Below, in pieces: positions 1-5,351 of a DNA stretch of 5,723 bases (position 1 is its first letter; each line of letters opens with the position of its first letter). Location of the stretch: assembly GCA_902772615.1 (NCBI GenBank), contig CACYBC010000079.1:1-5723 (forward strand). The letters run 5' to 3'. Origin of the DNA: an uncultured Ruminococcus sp. (GTDB lineage: Bacteria > Bacillota > Clostridia > Oscillospirales > Ruminococcaceae). The notes under the pieces are model-generated. The model saw only the letters and a list, made by a program, of their open reading frames with translations. It did no database searches and was not told the DNA's origin. Made by a program: the position numbers and the translations under genes.

Positions 1-57
1 CGCGCTGGCATTGCGGTTTATGCCCAGTACCTCGTAGTAATCTCTCTTTTCTGCCAT
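1..57 (-). CDS. dnaJ: DnaJ (Hsp40) co-chaperone, N-terminal fragment
   Basis: Only the first 19 codons are in the window; the gene continues past position 1. The peptide begins MAEKRDYYEVLGINRNAS, which is the start of a J domain (helix I, K-R-D-Y-Y-E-V-L-G). In the family, the J domain stimulates DnaK ATP hydrolysis and DnaJ delivers unfolded clients to DnaK in the cytoplasm. The ATG at 55-57 is the only reasonable start, because an in-frame TAA lies at 64-66 just upstream. It is the last visible gene of the hrcA-grpE-dnaK-dnaJ operon, 67 bases after the dnaK stop, and no separate promoter is evident. Whether the zinc-finger and C-terminal domains are intact cannot be seen. Identity is secure from J-domain start plus gene order. 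Confidence 0.95.
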   Translation of the reverse strand, partial: MAEKRDYYEVLGINRNASA

Positions 58-59
58 TT

Positions 60-65
60 CCTTTT
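60..65 (-). promoter_or_regulatory. dnaJ ribosome binding site, unusually close to start
   Basis: On the minus strand AAAAGG is followed by only two bases (AA) and then the dnaJ ATG. The other genes of this operon have 5 to 11 bases between the Shine-Dalgarno core and the start. An in-frame stop overlaps this site, so the start cannot be moved upstream. The short spacing predicts modest dnaJ translation (inference). Confidence 0.55.
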
Positions 66-77
66 ATCTACAGGCCT

Positions 78-101
78 GCGGACGGCAATAAAGCCGTCCG
101 C
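78..101 (-). other. Hairpin between dnaK and dnaJ
   Basis: A perfect 9-bp inverted repeat (GCGGACGGC / GCCGTCCGC) encloses a 6-base loop. In the transcript it lies 23 bases after the dnaK stop and about 20 bases before the dnaJ start. No T-run follows on the minus strand (the next bases are CAGGCCTG, itself an 8-bp palindrome), so it does not look like an efficient intrinsic terminator. An mRNA-stabilising or processing structure that lowers dnaJ relative to dnaK is more likely (inference). Confidence 0.7.
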
Positions 102-124
102 CCGCCCTGCTCCAAGCTGGTTTT

Positions 125-1972
125 TTAGTTGTTATCGTCGGGAACTTCGGTGTAGCTGGCATCTGTGTAGGCTCCGCCGTTGTTACCGCTGGTCTCGGTA
201 TATCCGCCCTGTCCCTGTCCGGGATCGCCGCCGGTCTGCTGAGTAGCCTGATAGATCTTGCTGCTCACCTCGTAGACCTTCTGCTCAAGAGCCTCGCGCT
301 TAGTCCTGATGGCATCCTGATCATTGGCATTGATGGCGCTGCGCAGGTCTTCGACCTTGCTTCTGATCTCGTCGGCGTCAGCCTGCTCGATCTTGTCGCC
401 CATGTCCTTGACCATCTTCTCGGCCTGGTATGCCACGCTGTCCGCGGCGTTCTTGTTCTCTACTTCCTCACGGCGCTTCTTGTCGCTCTCCGCATACTGC
501 TCGGCGTCCTTGACAGCTTTGTCGATATCATCCTTGCTCATGTTGGAGCTTGACTGGATGGTGATGTTGGTCTCCTTGCCGGTTCCTAGATCCTTTGCGG
601 CAACATGCACGATGCCGTTGGCATCGATGTTGAATGTGACCTCGATCTGCGGGATCCCTCTGGGTGCCGGAGCGATGCCGTCGAGTCTGAAGAGTCCGAG
701 GGTCTTGTTGTCCTTTGCGAAGTCTCTCTCGCCCTGCAGGACATGGATCTCAACTGAGGTCTGTCCGTCGGCAGCCGTGGAGAATATCTGGCTCTTCTGG
801 GTCGGGATGGTGGTGTTCCTGTCTATGATCTTTGTGTTGATGCCGCCCTCAGTCTCGATACCGAGTGACAGAGGCGTGACATCCAGCAGCACTATGTCGT
901 TGATCTCCTTGTTGAGGACGCCGCCCTGGATGGCCGCGCCGATGGCAACGCACTCATCGGGGTTGATGCCCTTGAAGGCTTCCTTGCCTATGATCTTCTT
1001 TACAGCTTCCTGGACTGCGGGGATCCTTGTGGAACCGCCGACCAGAAGGACCTTGTCGAGGTCGCCGGGCTGCAGCCCTGCGTCCTTGAGGGCCTGACGC
1101 ACAGGGCCAGTGGTCTTGTCGACCAGGTCCGCGGTGAGCTCATCGAACTTTGCCCTTGTCAGGGTCATGTCGAGATGCTTCGGGCCGTTTGCGTCCGCTG
1201 TGATGAACGGCAGGTTGATGGCGGTCTGGGTCATGCCGGAGAGTTCGATCTTTGCCTTCTCAGCGGCTTCCTTGAGCCTCTGCAGAGCCATCTTGTCGTT
1301 TCTCAGATCCACGCCGTTCTCTTTCTTGAACGCGTCCGCCATCCAGTCGATGATCCTCTGATCGAAGTCATCGCCGCCGAGGCGGTTGTTGCCGGCCGTT
1401 GCGAGCACTTCCTGTACTCCGTCGCCCATATCGATGATGGATACATCGAAGGTGCCGCCGCCCAGGTCGTATACCATGACCTTCTGGCTCTCTTCCTTGT
1501 CCACGCCGTATGCAAGAGCTGCGGCTGTAGGCTCATTGATGATCCTGCGGACGTTGAGTCCGGCGATGGTTCCTGCGTCCTTAGTGGCCTGACGCTGGGC
1601 GTCATTGAAGTATGCGGGGACCGTAATGACGGCATCAGTGACCTTCTCGCCCAGATATGCTTCCGCTTCCTGCTTGAGTTTGCCCAGGATCATTGCGGAG
1701 ATCTGCTGAGGAGTGTAATCCTTTCCGTCTACCGTTACCTTGTAGTTCGAGCCCATCTCTCTCTTGATGGAACTGACTGTCCTGTCAGGGTTTGTGATAG
1801 CCTGGCGCTTTGCGACCTGTCCTACGATACGCTCTCCCTCTTTGGAGAATGCGACTACCGAAGGAGTCGTGCGGCTTCCTTCCGCGTTGGGGATGACTAC
1901 CGGCTCCCCGTTTTCCACGACCGCAACACAAGAGTTTGTGGTGCCGAGGTCTATTCCTATGATCTTAGCCAT
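125..1972 (-). CDS. dnaK: Molecular chaperone DnaK (Hsp70)
   Basis: This 615-residue cytoplasmic ATPase binds exposed hydrophobic segments of unfolded proteins and works with DnaJ and GrpE. The nucleotide-binding domain shows the phosphate-1 loop GIDLGTTNS (6-14), catalytic Lys70, VITVPAYFND (115-124), NEPTAAALAYG (146-156), phosphate-2 DLGGGTFDV (169-177) and adenosine motif LLVGGSTRIP (309-318). The linker VLLD is at 361-364, followed by VTPLSLGIET of the beta-sandwich substrate domain and a helical lid from about 480 to 575. The tail (about 578-615) is Gly/Gln/Tyr/Thr-rich and ends YTEVPDDNN, related to the D-x-x-Y-T-E-V-x-D-D tails of clostridial DnaKs. Length is near the roughly 610 residues usual for Gram-positive bacteria. 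The ATG has AAAGGAG at 1984-1990, 11 bases upstream. It is third in the operon, 72 bases after grpE, under HrcA/CIRCE control from the upstream promoter. No key residue is missing. Confidence 0.99.
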   Translation of the reverse strand: MAKIIGIDLGTTNSCVAVVENGEPVVIPNAEGSRTTPSVVAFSKEGERIVGQVAKRQAITNPDRTVSSIKREMGSNYKVTVDGKDYTPQQISAMILGKLKQEAEAYLGEKVTDAVITVPAYFNDAQRQATKDAGTIAGLNVRRIINEPTAAALAYGVDKEESQKVMVYDLGGGTFDVSIIDMGDGVQEVLATAGNNRLGGDDFDQRIIDWMADAFKKENGVDLRNDKMALQRLKEAAEKAKIELSGMTQTAINLPFITADANGPKHLDMTLTRAKFDELTADLVDKTTGPVRQALKDAGLQPGDLDKVLLVGGSTRIPAVQEAVKKIIGKEAFKGINPDECVAIGAAIQGGVLNKEINDIVLLDVTPLSLGIETEGGINTKIIDRNTTIPTQKSQIFSTAADGQTSVEIHVLQGERDFAKDNKTLGLFRLDGIAPAPRGIPQIEVTFNIDANGIVHVAAKDLGTGKETNITIQSSSNMSKDDIDKAVKDAEQYAESDKKRREEVENKNAADSVAYQAEKMVKDMGDKIEQADADEIRSKVEDLRSAINANDQDAIRTKREALEQKVYEVSSKIYQATQQTGGDPGQGQGGYTETSGNNGGAYTDASYTEVPDDNN

Positions 1973-2012
1973 ATCTTCTTTATCTCCTTTTTGATGTAAT
2001 TGCTTTGTATAT

Positions 2013-2035
2013 ATCAGTGGCCTTTGCGGCCTGAT
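2013..2035 (-). other. Hairpin between grpE and dnaK
   Basis: ATCAG+GCC pairs with GGC+CTGAT around a 5-base loop, giving 8 base pairs interrupted by a two-base bulge (2018-2019). It sits in the 72-base grpE-dnaK gap, just after the grpE stop and well before the dnaK ribosome binding site. No T-run follows on the minus strand, so termination is unlikely. It may mark an mRNA processing point or protect the 5' end of a dnaK-dnaJ segment (inference). Confidence 0.5.
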
Positions 2036-2044
2036 CTGTCTCTT

Positions 2045-2635
2045 TTATTCGGCGACTGCGACCATCGCGTAGCGTATCACCTTGTCGCCCTGCATGAAGC
2101 CCCTCTGCAGCACCTTCGTTACCGTGCCGCTCTGGACTCCTTCCACGCTCTCCGACATGACGGCGTTGTGGAATTTCGGATCGAAGGGCTGTCCCAGAGC
2201 TTCTATCTCCTTTACTCCGAGCTTCTCAAGTCCGCTGCGGAAGCTCTGCAGCGTCATGTCGACGCCCTTCTTGTATGTCTCGTCGCTGCATTCAGTCTGC
2301 GCAGCCAGCGCCAGAGAATCGAAAACGGGAAGTATGTTTTCCAGCGCCGAAGCCACTCCGAGAGACACGCTCTCCATCTTCTCCCTGTCTGTCCTTTTGC
2401 GGTAGTTGTCGAATTCGGCGACCTTCCTGAGGAACTTGTCCGAGAGCTCTGCGTTTTTCTTCTCCAGCTCTTCCTTCTCTTTCTCCAGTTCCTCGATACG
2501 GAGATCGGTCTTTTTCCTTCTCTCTTTCCTGGAGGCGTGCGAACTCTCCTTCTCCTCCGCTTCCCTGTTCTCTTCCGGCTCAGCCTGCGGTGTCTCGCAG
2601 GTCTCTTTTTCTACTTTCTCTTCTTCTGCCAGCAT
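2045..2635 (-). CDS. grpE: Nucleotide exchange factor GrpE
   Basis: This 196-residue cytoplasmic protein is the ADP/ATP exchange factor for DnaK. Residues 1-40 are a charged, Glu/Lys-rich, probably disordered extension. Residues about 42-85 form a long heptad-like coiled coil rich in Glu, Lys and Leu, ending in the family motif AEFDNYRKR (73-81). The beta-wing domain carries the GrpE signature: FDPKFHNAVM (151-160), SGTVTKVLQRGF (169-180) and KVIRYAMVAVAE at the C-terminus. Length is close to the usual 185-200 residues. The ATG at 2633-2635 is preceded by AGAGGAG (2641-2647) with 5 bases between. This site fills the 12-base gap after the hrcA stop, so translation is probably coupled to hrcA. 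Second gene of the heat-shock operon. Confidence 0.98.
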   Translation of the reverse strand: MLAEEEKVEKETCETPQAEPEENREAEEKESSHASRKERRKKTDLRIEELEKEKEELEKKNAELSDKFLRKVAEFDNYRKRTDREKMESVSLGVASALENILPVFDSLALAAQTECSDETYKKGVDMTLQSFRSGLEKLGVKEIEALGQPFDPKFHNAVMSESVEGVQSGTVTKVLQRGFMQGDKVIRYAMVAVAE

Positions 2636-2647
2636 ATCTGCTCCTCT

Positions 2648-3664
2648 TTATCTGTCTACCAGTTTTTCACTCATCAGACTGCAGAAGGTCCTCAGTCCGG
2701 GTATTATCCTGGTGTAATCCATACGGACAGGTCCTACTATCGCTAGTCCTCCGTGGCCGCCTCCGGCGACCCTGTATCTTCCGATCACCATGCTGAGAGA
2801 ATCGAATGCCTCTCCCAGTTCCGATCCTACATAACAGTCTATATCTCCGTCTCTGGAGAGCAGTTTTGCAAGTCCGTCCGTCTCTTCGAACAGTCTTACC
2901 ACCTGTTCCACCTTGTCGGACAGCTCCCAGAACTTCAGCAGGTTCCTCTGTCCCGCCTTGAAGATCCTCACCTCTCCGGAACTCTTAAGCAGTTCAGCTG
3001 CGGTATCGATCACCGATCTTGCCGCTGCCGCGTGTCCCGTGACCGCCATTCCCGCTGCCCTCTCCAGCGTGTCCTTGCTTACATCAGCTGCCGACACGAA
3101 TCTGAGCACCGAGTTAAGCGCGAGCTGTATGGATGAAAGCTCTTCTGCGGAGAGCTCTTCCTGAGTCCTGCATACGCTGCTCTTTATCGCGCCGAGATTG
3201 GTGACTCCCATCACCGCGGTGTTGTATCTTCCTATCTTGACGAGCTCGTAATAGCTCATCTGGCTCTCTGCTCCTACCGGGGTAGTGGTGATCGCGCCAA
3301 GTCCGTAAAGCCTTGCCAGAGAAGAAGCTGCCGTCTCAGCAGCCTTGTCCGGATCAGAGTCCATCACCGATATCTCATCTGCGATGCTCTTCCTCTCCCT
3401 CGTGCTCGGAGCCGCCGGCCTCATGAGGTTGTTCAGGAAGTATCTATAGCCCATTTCCGTCGGCACTCTGCCGGCAGATGTGTGAGGCTGCTGCAGGAAA
3501 CCCATCGCCGTGAGCTGCGCCATCTCATTGCGCAGCGTCGCGGTGGATACCGTGATATTGTCCAGGTATTCCTGAAGAAGGTGAGATCCCACCGGATCTC
3601 CGGAACTGGTGTGCAGGGCCACTATCTTAGTCAGGATCAACTGTTTTCTGCTGCTGATATCCAT
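2648..3664 (-). CDS. hrcA: Heat-inducible transcription repressor HrcA
   Basis: This 338-residue repressor binds CIRCE operators and shuts off class I heat-shock genes; in characterised systems it depends on GroEL for activity. The N-terminal winged helix-turn-helix spans about residues 4-75, with SGDPVGSHLLQEYL (21-34), the recognition segment STATLRNEMAQL (40-51) and the wing QPHTSAGRVPTEMGYRY (59-75). The central GAF-like domain includes LYGLGAITTTP (119-129). The C-terminal signature is SELGEAFDSLSMV (281-293) followed by GGGHGGLAIVGPVRMDY (301-317). Length is normal for the family (about 340). The ATG at 3662-3664 has AGGAGG at 3670-3675, 5 bases upstream. It is the first gene of the operon and autoregulated, since a CIRCE lies in its own leader. 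No sign of truncation. Confidence 0.98.
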   Translation of the reverse strand: MDISSRKQLILTKIVALHTSSGDPVGSHLLQEYLDNITVSTATLRNEMAQLTAMGFLQQPHTSAGRVPTEMGYRYFLNNLMRPAAPSTRERKSIADEISVMDSDPDKAAETAASSLARLYGLGAITTTPVGAESQMSYYELVKIGRYNTAVMGVTNLGAIKSSVCRTQEELSAEELSSIQLALNSVLRFVSAADVSKDTLERAAGMAVTGHAAAARSVIDTAAELLKSSGEVRIFKAGQRNLLKFWELSDKVEQVVRLFEETDGLAKLLSRDGDIDCYVGSELGEAFDSLSMVIGRYRVAGGGHGGLAIVGPVRMDYTRIIPGLRTFCSLMSEKLVDR

Positions 3665-3686
3665 CGTGACCTCCTGCCCGTTTCAA

Positions 3687-3713
3687 CTGGCACTCTTACC
3701 TATCGAGTGCTAA
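3687..3713 (-). promoter_or_regulatory. CIRCE operator (HrcA binding site), one imperfect arm
   Basis: Read on the minus strand, the site is TTAGCACTC, nine bases, then GAGTGCCAG. The consensus is TTAGCACTC-N9-GAGTGCTAA, so the promoter-proximal arm is perfect (9/9) and the distal arm matches 7/9 (mismatches at its bases 7 and 9). Spacer length is exactly nine. The element starts about one base after the predicted transcription start and ends 22 bases before the hrcA ATG, the normal place for CIRCE. In the transcript it can also form a 5' hairpin. It is the only CIRCE I see in the window. Confidence 0.96.
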
Positions 3714-3720
3714 CAAATAC

Positions 3721-3748
3721 ATAATACACCATCATGGTGAAATGTCAA
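3721..3748 (-). promoter_or_regulatory. Sigma-A type promoter of the hrcA-grpE-dnaK-dnaJ operon
   Basis: On the minus strand a perfect -35 box TTGACA (3743-3748) and a -10 box TATTAT (3721-3726, one mismatch to TATAAT) are separated by 16 bases. Transcription should start near 3714, directly at the CIRCE edge, giving a leader of about 50 bases. The combination of vegetative promoter plus CIRCE is standard for class I heat-shock control. The strength of the boxes implies high expression when HrcA is inactive. Confidence 0.88.
3727..3739. repeat. Perfect 13-base dyad inside the hrcA promoter spacer
   Basis: CACCAT and ATGGTG are exact inverted repeats around a single central C. They occupy 13 of the 16 bases between the -35 and -10 boxes of the hrcA promoter. 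The repeat does not resemble CIRCE. It could be the operator of a second regulator or a chance palindrome. Confidence 0.5.
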
Positions 3749-3794
3749 CACGAATCCTGAAAAATCTTTGTTAACGCCGGCTGAAGCGCTTAGG

Positions 3795-3833
3795 CACTGC
3801 GTTTCCTCGTCCGGAACGCACTGAGGTGCAGTG
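3795..3833. repeat. Inverted and direct repeats upstream of hemW
   Basis: CACTGC (3795-3800) is the reverse complement of GCAGTG (3828-3833). Between them GTTtCC (3801-3806) can pair with GGAAC (3813-3817). A second arrangement is CACTG (3819-3823), five bases, CAGTG (3829-3833), which ends next to the hemW extended -10. GCACTG also occurs as a direct repeat at 3794 and 3818, 24 bases apart. No T-run follows that would suggest termination. It could be an operator zone for hemW or the remnant of an old terminator; neither is demonstrated. Confidence 0.35.
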
Positions 3834-3842
3834 TGCTATACT
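3834..3842 (+). promoter_or_regulatory. Extended -10 promoter for hemW
   Basis: TG-C-TATACT fits the extended -10 form (TGnTATAAT, one mismatch in the hexamer). I see no good -35 box 16-18 bases upstream. The predicted start near 3849 leaves a leader of only about 14 bases, with AAGGAG at 3850-3855 and 7 bases to the ATG. The promoter diverges from the hrcA promoter about 100 bases away. Confidence 0.55.
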
Positions 3843-3862
3843 TTTAAAAAAGGAGTGCAGAC

Positions 3863-4969
3863 ATGTACGGGATCTATATCCACATACCCTTTTGTATAAG
3901 GAAATGCCCCTACTGCGATTTCTATTCCGTGTCATCGGACGAGGATCTCAGGAGGGATTACCTGTCTGCGCTGAAGAACCAGATCCTCTCCTTTGGCCGC
4001 GTTGAAGCCGATACCGTATATTTCGGCGGCGGAACTCCTTCTCTTCTCGATCCGCGCGAGATCGCGGACATCATGGCTCTGCTCCGCCGGCAGTTCGATA
4101 TCAGCAGCGGCGCGGAAGTTACCATGGAGTGCAACCCGGCCACGGCTGACACCGCGAAGTTCCGCGGCTTCATCGAGGCGGGCATCAACCGGCTGTCTGT
4201 CGGATGCCAGAGCTTTCAGGATGAGACTCTGCGGTCGCTGGGACGTCTGCACAGCGCGGAAGAAGCCAAGGCAGCGGTGCGCGACGCAAGAGAAGCAGGG
4301 TTTGACAATATAAGCGTGGATCTCATGCTGGGCATACCTTATGAGACGCCCGCGATCGCGGAGGCGGACGCTCTTGCCGCGGCGGAACTGGAGGTGCAGC
4401 ATGTATCCTCATACCTGTTGCGCATATGCGAAGGCACTCCTTTCGCGGACGGAGTCCCCGGCATCCCGGACGACGACGTGCAGGCCGAGTGCTACAGAAG
4501 GTTCTGCCGGGTGATGGATGAGAGCGGATACAGACAGTACGAGATCAGCAATTTCGCCGTGCCCGGATACGAGAGCCGGCACAACCTCAAATACTGGCAG
4601 TGCGGGCAGTGGCTGGGCTTCGGGCCCGGTGCGCACATGAGCGATTCCGTCCGCAGGTACTCTTTTGAGCCGGACATCGGACGTTTCATCTTCGCATTCC
4701 GCGGAGGTCCCGTCACGGATCCCCTGGCGCTCATGCGGGATGAAGGGACCGTGGATGCGGAGGAATACATCATCACATCCCTGAGGACCTCTTCAGGTCT
4801 GGACACGGCCATACTCTCCGGGAGATACGGTGTACGGTTAAGCGCTGAGCAGCTCTCCTTCATCGGGAAGTGCCGCGACGCCGGGCTCGCGGAGGTCTCG
4901 GAAGGTCATGTCAGACTGACCCGGGACGGTTTCCTGGTCTCAAATTCCATTCTTTCGGAGCTCATATGA
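3863..4969 (+). CDS. hemW: Radical SAM heme chaperone HemW
   Basis: This 368-residue radical SAM protein belongs to the HemN/HemW family, often mislabelled oxygen-independent coproporphyrinogen III oxidase. The 4Fe-4S cluster motif is C11-x3-C15-x2-C18 in HIPFCIRKCPYCDF. The residue two after the third Cys is Phe rather than the extra Cys of true HemN, which points to HemW. Further family motifs are FGGGTPSLL (54-62), ECNP (89-92), RLSVGCQSF (110-118), GRLHS (127-131), DLMLGIPYET (153-162), HVSSY (180-184), YEISNFAVPGYESRHNLKYW (226-245) and GFGPGAH (252-258). A C-terminal winged-helix-like part follows. HemW binds heme and is thought to deliver it to respiratory proteins. ATG with AAGGAG 7 bases upstream. 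It overlaps the next gene by ATGA. Oddity: Cys189 stands in LLRICEGTPF where relatives usually have Glu. Other motifs are intact, so the gene is probably functional. Confidence 0.93.
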   Translation: MYGIYIHIPFCIRKCPYCDFYSVSSDEDLRRDYLSALKNQILSFGRVEADTVYFGGGTPSLLDPREIADIMALLRRQFDISSGAEVTMECNPATADTAKFRGFIEAGINRLSVGCQSFQDETLRSLGRLHSAEEAKAAVRDAREAGFDNISVDLMLGIPYETPAIAEADALAAAELEVQHVSSYLLRICEGTPFADGVPGIPDDDVQAECYRRFCRVMDESGYRQYEISNFAVPGYESRHNLKYWQCGQWLGFGPGAHMSDSVRRYSFEPDIGRFIFAFRGGPVTDPLALMRDEGTVDAEEYIITSLRTSSGLDTAILSGRYGVRLSAEQLSFIGKCRDAGLAEVSEGHVRLTRDGFLVSNSILSELI

Positions 4970-5241
4970 GATACCTGTTCTATTACCTTTTGTTCATCAA
5001 CATAATTTCTTTCATATGCATGGGACTTGATAAGTTCAGGGCATCCCGTGACAGATGGCGCATTCCGGAAAGGACTCTGTTCCTTCTGGCTGCCGCCGGG
5101 GGAAGCATCGGATCAATCGCGGGAATGTTCCTTTTCCGGCACAAGACGAAGCATCTCTCTTTCCGCATAGGACTGCCTGCCATACTGATACTGCAGTGCG
5201 CTGCGGCATTCCTGATATGGCGCTCGCTCTCAGGCCGCTGA
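4966..5241 (+). CDS. DUF1294 family small membrane protein
   Basis: A 91-residue hydrophobic protein of unknown function. Visible DUF1294 motifs are MGLDKFRA (19-26), WRIPERTLFLLAAAGGS (31-47) and FRHKTKH (57-63). Three likely membrane segments lie at about 4-20, 37-56 and 68-85, with the positively charged loop around 57-67 between the second and third. The ATG at 4966 is chosen because it starts the family-like sequence, overlaps the hemW stop as ATGA, and has CGGAG five bases upstream inside hemW. An in-frame ATG at 4870 would add 32 residues wholly within hemW and is unlikely. Translation is probably coupled to hemW. No function can be assigned; the pairing with hemW may simply reflect shared transcription. 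Confidence 0.88.
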   Translation: MRYLFYYLLFINIISFICMGLDKFRASRDRWRIPERTLFLLAAAGGSIGSIAGMFLFRHKTKHLSFRIGLPAILILQCAAAFLIWRSLSGR

Positions 5242-5248
5242 GCTCACG

Positions 5249-5278
5249 CACGCCGGGACATATCCGTGTTCCGGTGTG
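5249..5278 (+). terminator. Twelve-pair hairpin after the hemW-DUF1294 unit (possible terminator or operator)
   Basis: Seven bases after the DUF1294 stop, 5249-5260 pairs with 5267-5278 over 12 consecutive positions (ten Watson-Crick, two G-T) around a 6-base loop. On the plus strand it is followed by TTAAAATAC rather than a clear T-run, so it would be a weak intrinsic terminator. It directly abuts and slightly overlaps the extended -10 of the next gene, so it may instead act as a DNA operator. The structure is clear; its role is not. Confidence 0.45.
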
Positions 5279-5285
5279 TTAAAAT
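5277..5285 (+). promoter_or_regulatory. Extended -10 promoter of the MoaF-like gene
   Basis: TG-T-TAAAAT matches the extended -10 form with one mismatch to TATAAT. The best -35 candidate, GGGACA at 5255-5260, is 4/6 with a long 19-base spacer and lies inside the hairpin. Transcription would start near 5292 and give a leader of about 60 bases. There is no competing promoter nearby on the plus strand. Confidence 0.5.
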
Positions 5286-5300
5286 ACAGACAGAACACAG

Positions 5301-5324
5301 GCGCCGCGCTCCCGAAGCCGGCGC
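5301..5324 (+). other. Leader hairpin upstream of the MoaF-like gene
   Basis: GCGCCG (5301-5306) pairs with CGGCGC (5319-5324), extended inward by GC/GC (5308-5309 with 5317-5318) past one bulged C, around a 7-base loop. It lies between the predicted transcription start and the AGGAGG site at 5337-5342 and leaves that site free. It is GC-rich enough to be stable and may protect the 5' end. I do not recognise a riboswitch fold. Confidence 0.45.
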
Positions 5325-5351
5325 ACAAATGATAAAAGGAGGAGCCTAACC

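Noticed and set aside
78..101. Reading the dnaK-dnaJ hairpin as a rho-independent terminator
   Set aside because: No T-run follows the stem on the minus strand, and dnaJ follows in the same operon without its own visible promoter.
324..1097. Open frame of 257 codons on the plus strand opposite the dnaK 3' half
   Set aside because: Composition is Ser/Leu/Ala-rich mirror sequence of dnaK; no family motif and no plausible translation signal.
1175..1999. Open frame of 274 codons on the plus strand opposite dnaK
   Set aside because: Long antisense frames opposite dnaK are a known artefact of its codon bias. The frame has no ribosome binding site or recognisable family, and dnaK on the other strand is fully conserved.
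2001..2014. TATATA-like -10 box upstream of dnaK on the minus strand
   Set aside because: No -35 box or extended -10 accompanies it and it overlaps the intergenic hairpin, so an internal dnaK promoter is not supported.
2000..2746. Open frame of 248 codons on the plus strand opposite grpE and the end of hrcA
   Set aside because: Its Leu/Phe-rich run is the complement of the Glu/Lys-rich GrpE coiled coil. It crosses two real genes and lacks a start signal.
3932..4402. Open frame of 156 codons on the minus strand opposite hemW
   Set aside because: It lies wholly within hemW, whose radical SAM motifs are intact, and shows no recognisable domain.
4870..4965. Upstream in-frame ATG that would lengthen the DUF1294 protein by 32 residues
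   Set aside because: The added peptide is Arg/Gly-rich, lies entirely within hemW and does not fit the family, which begins at the first membrane segment. The ATG at 4966 has its own ribosome binding site.
5329..5349. ATG at 5329 as a start for the MoaF-like gene
   Set aside because: It is out of frame with the coding sequence, stops after six codons, and lies upstream of the AGGAGG site rather than downstream.
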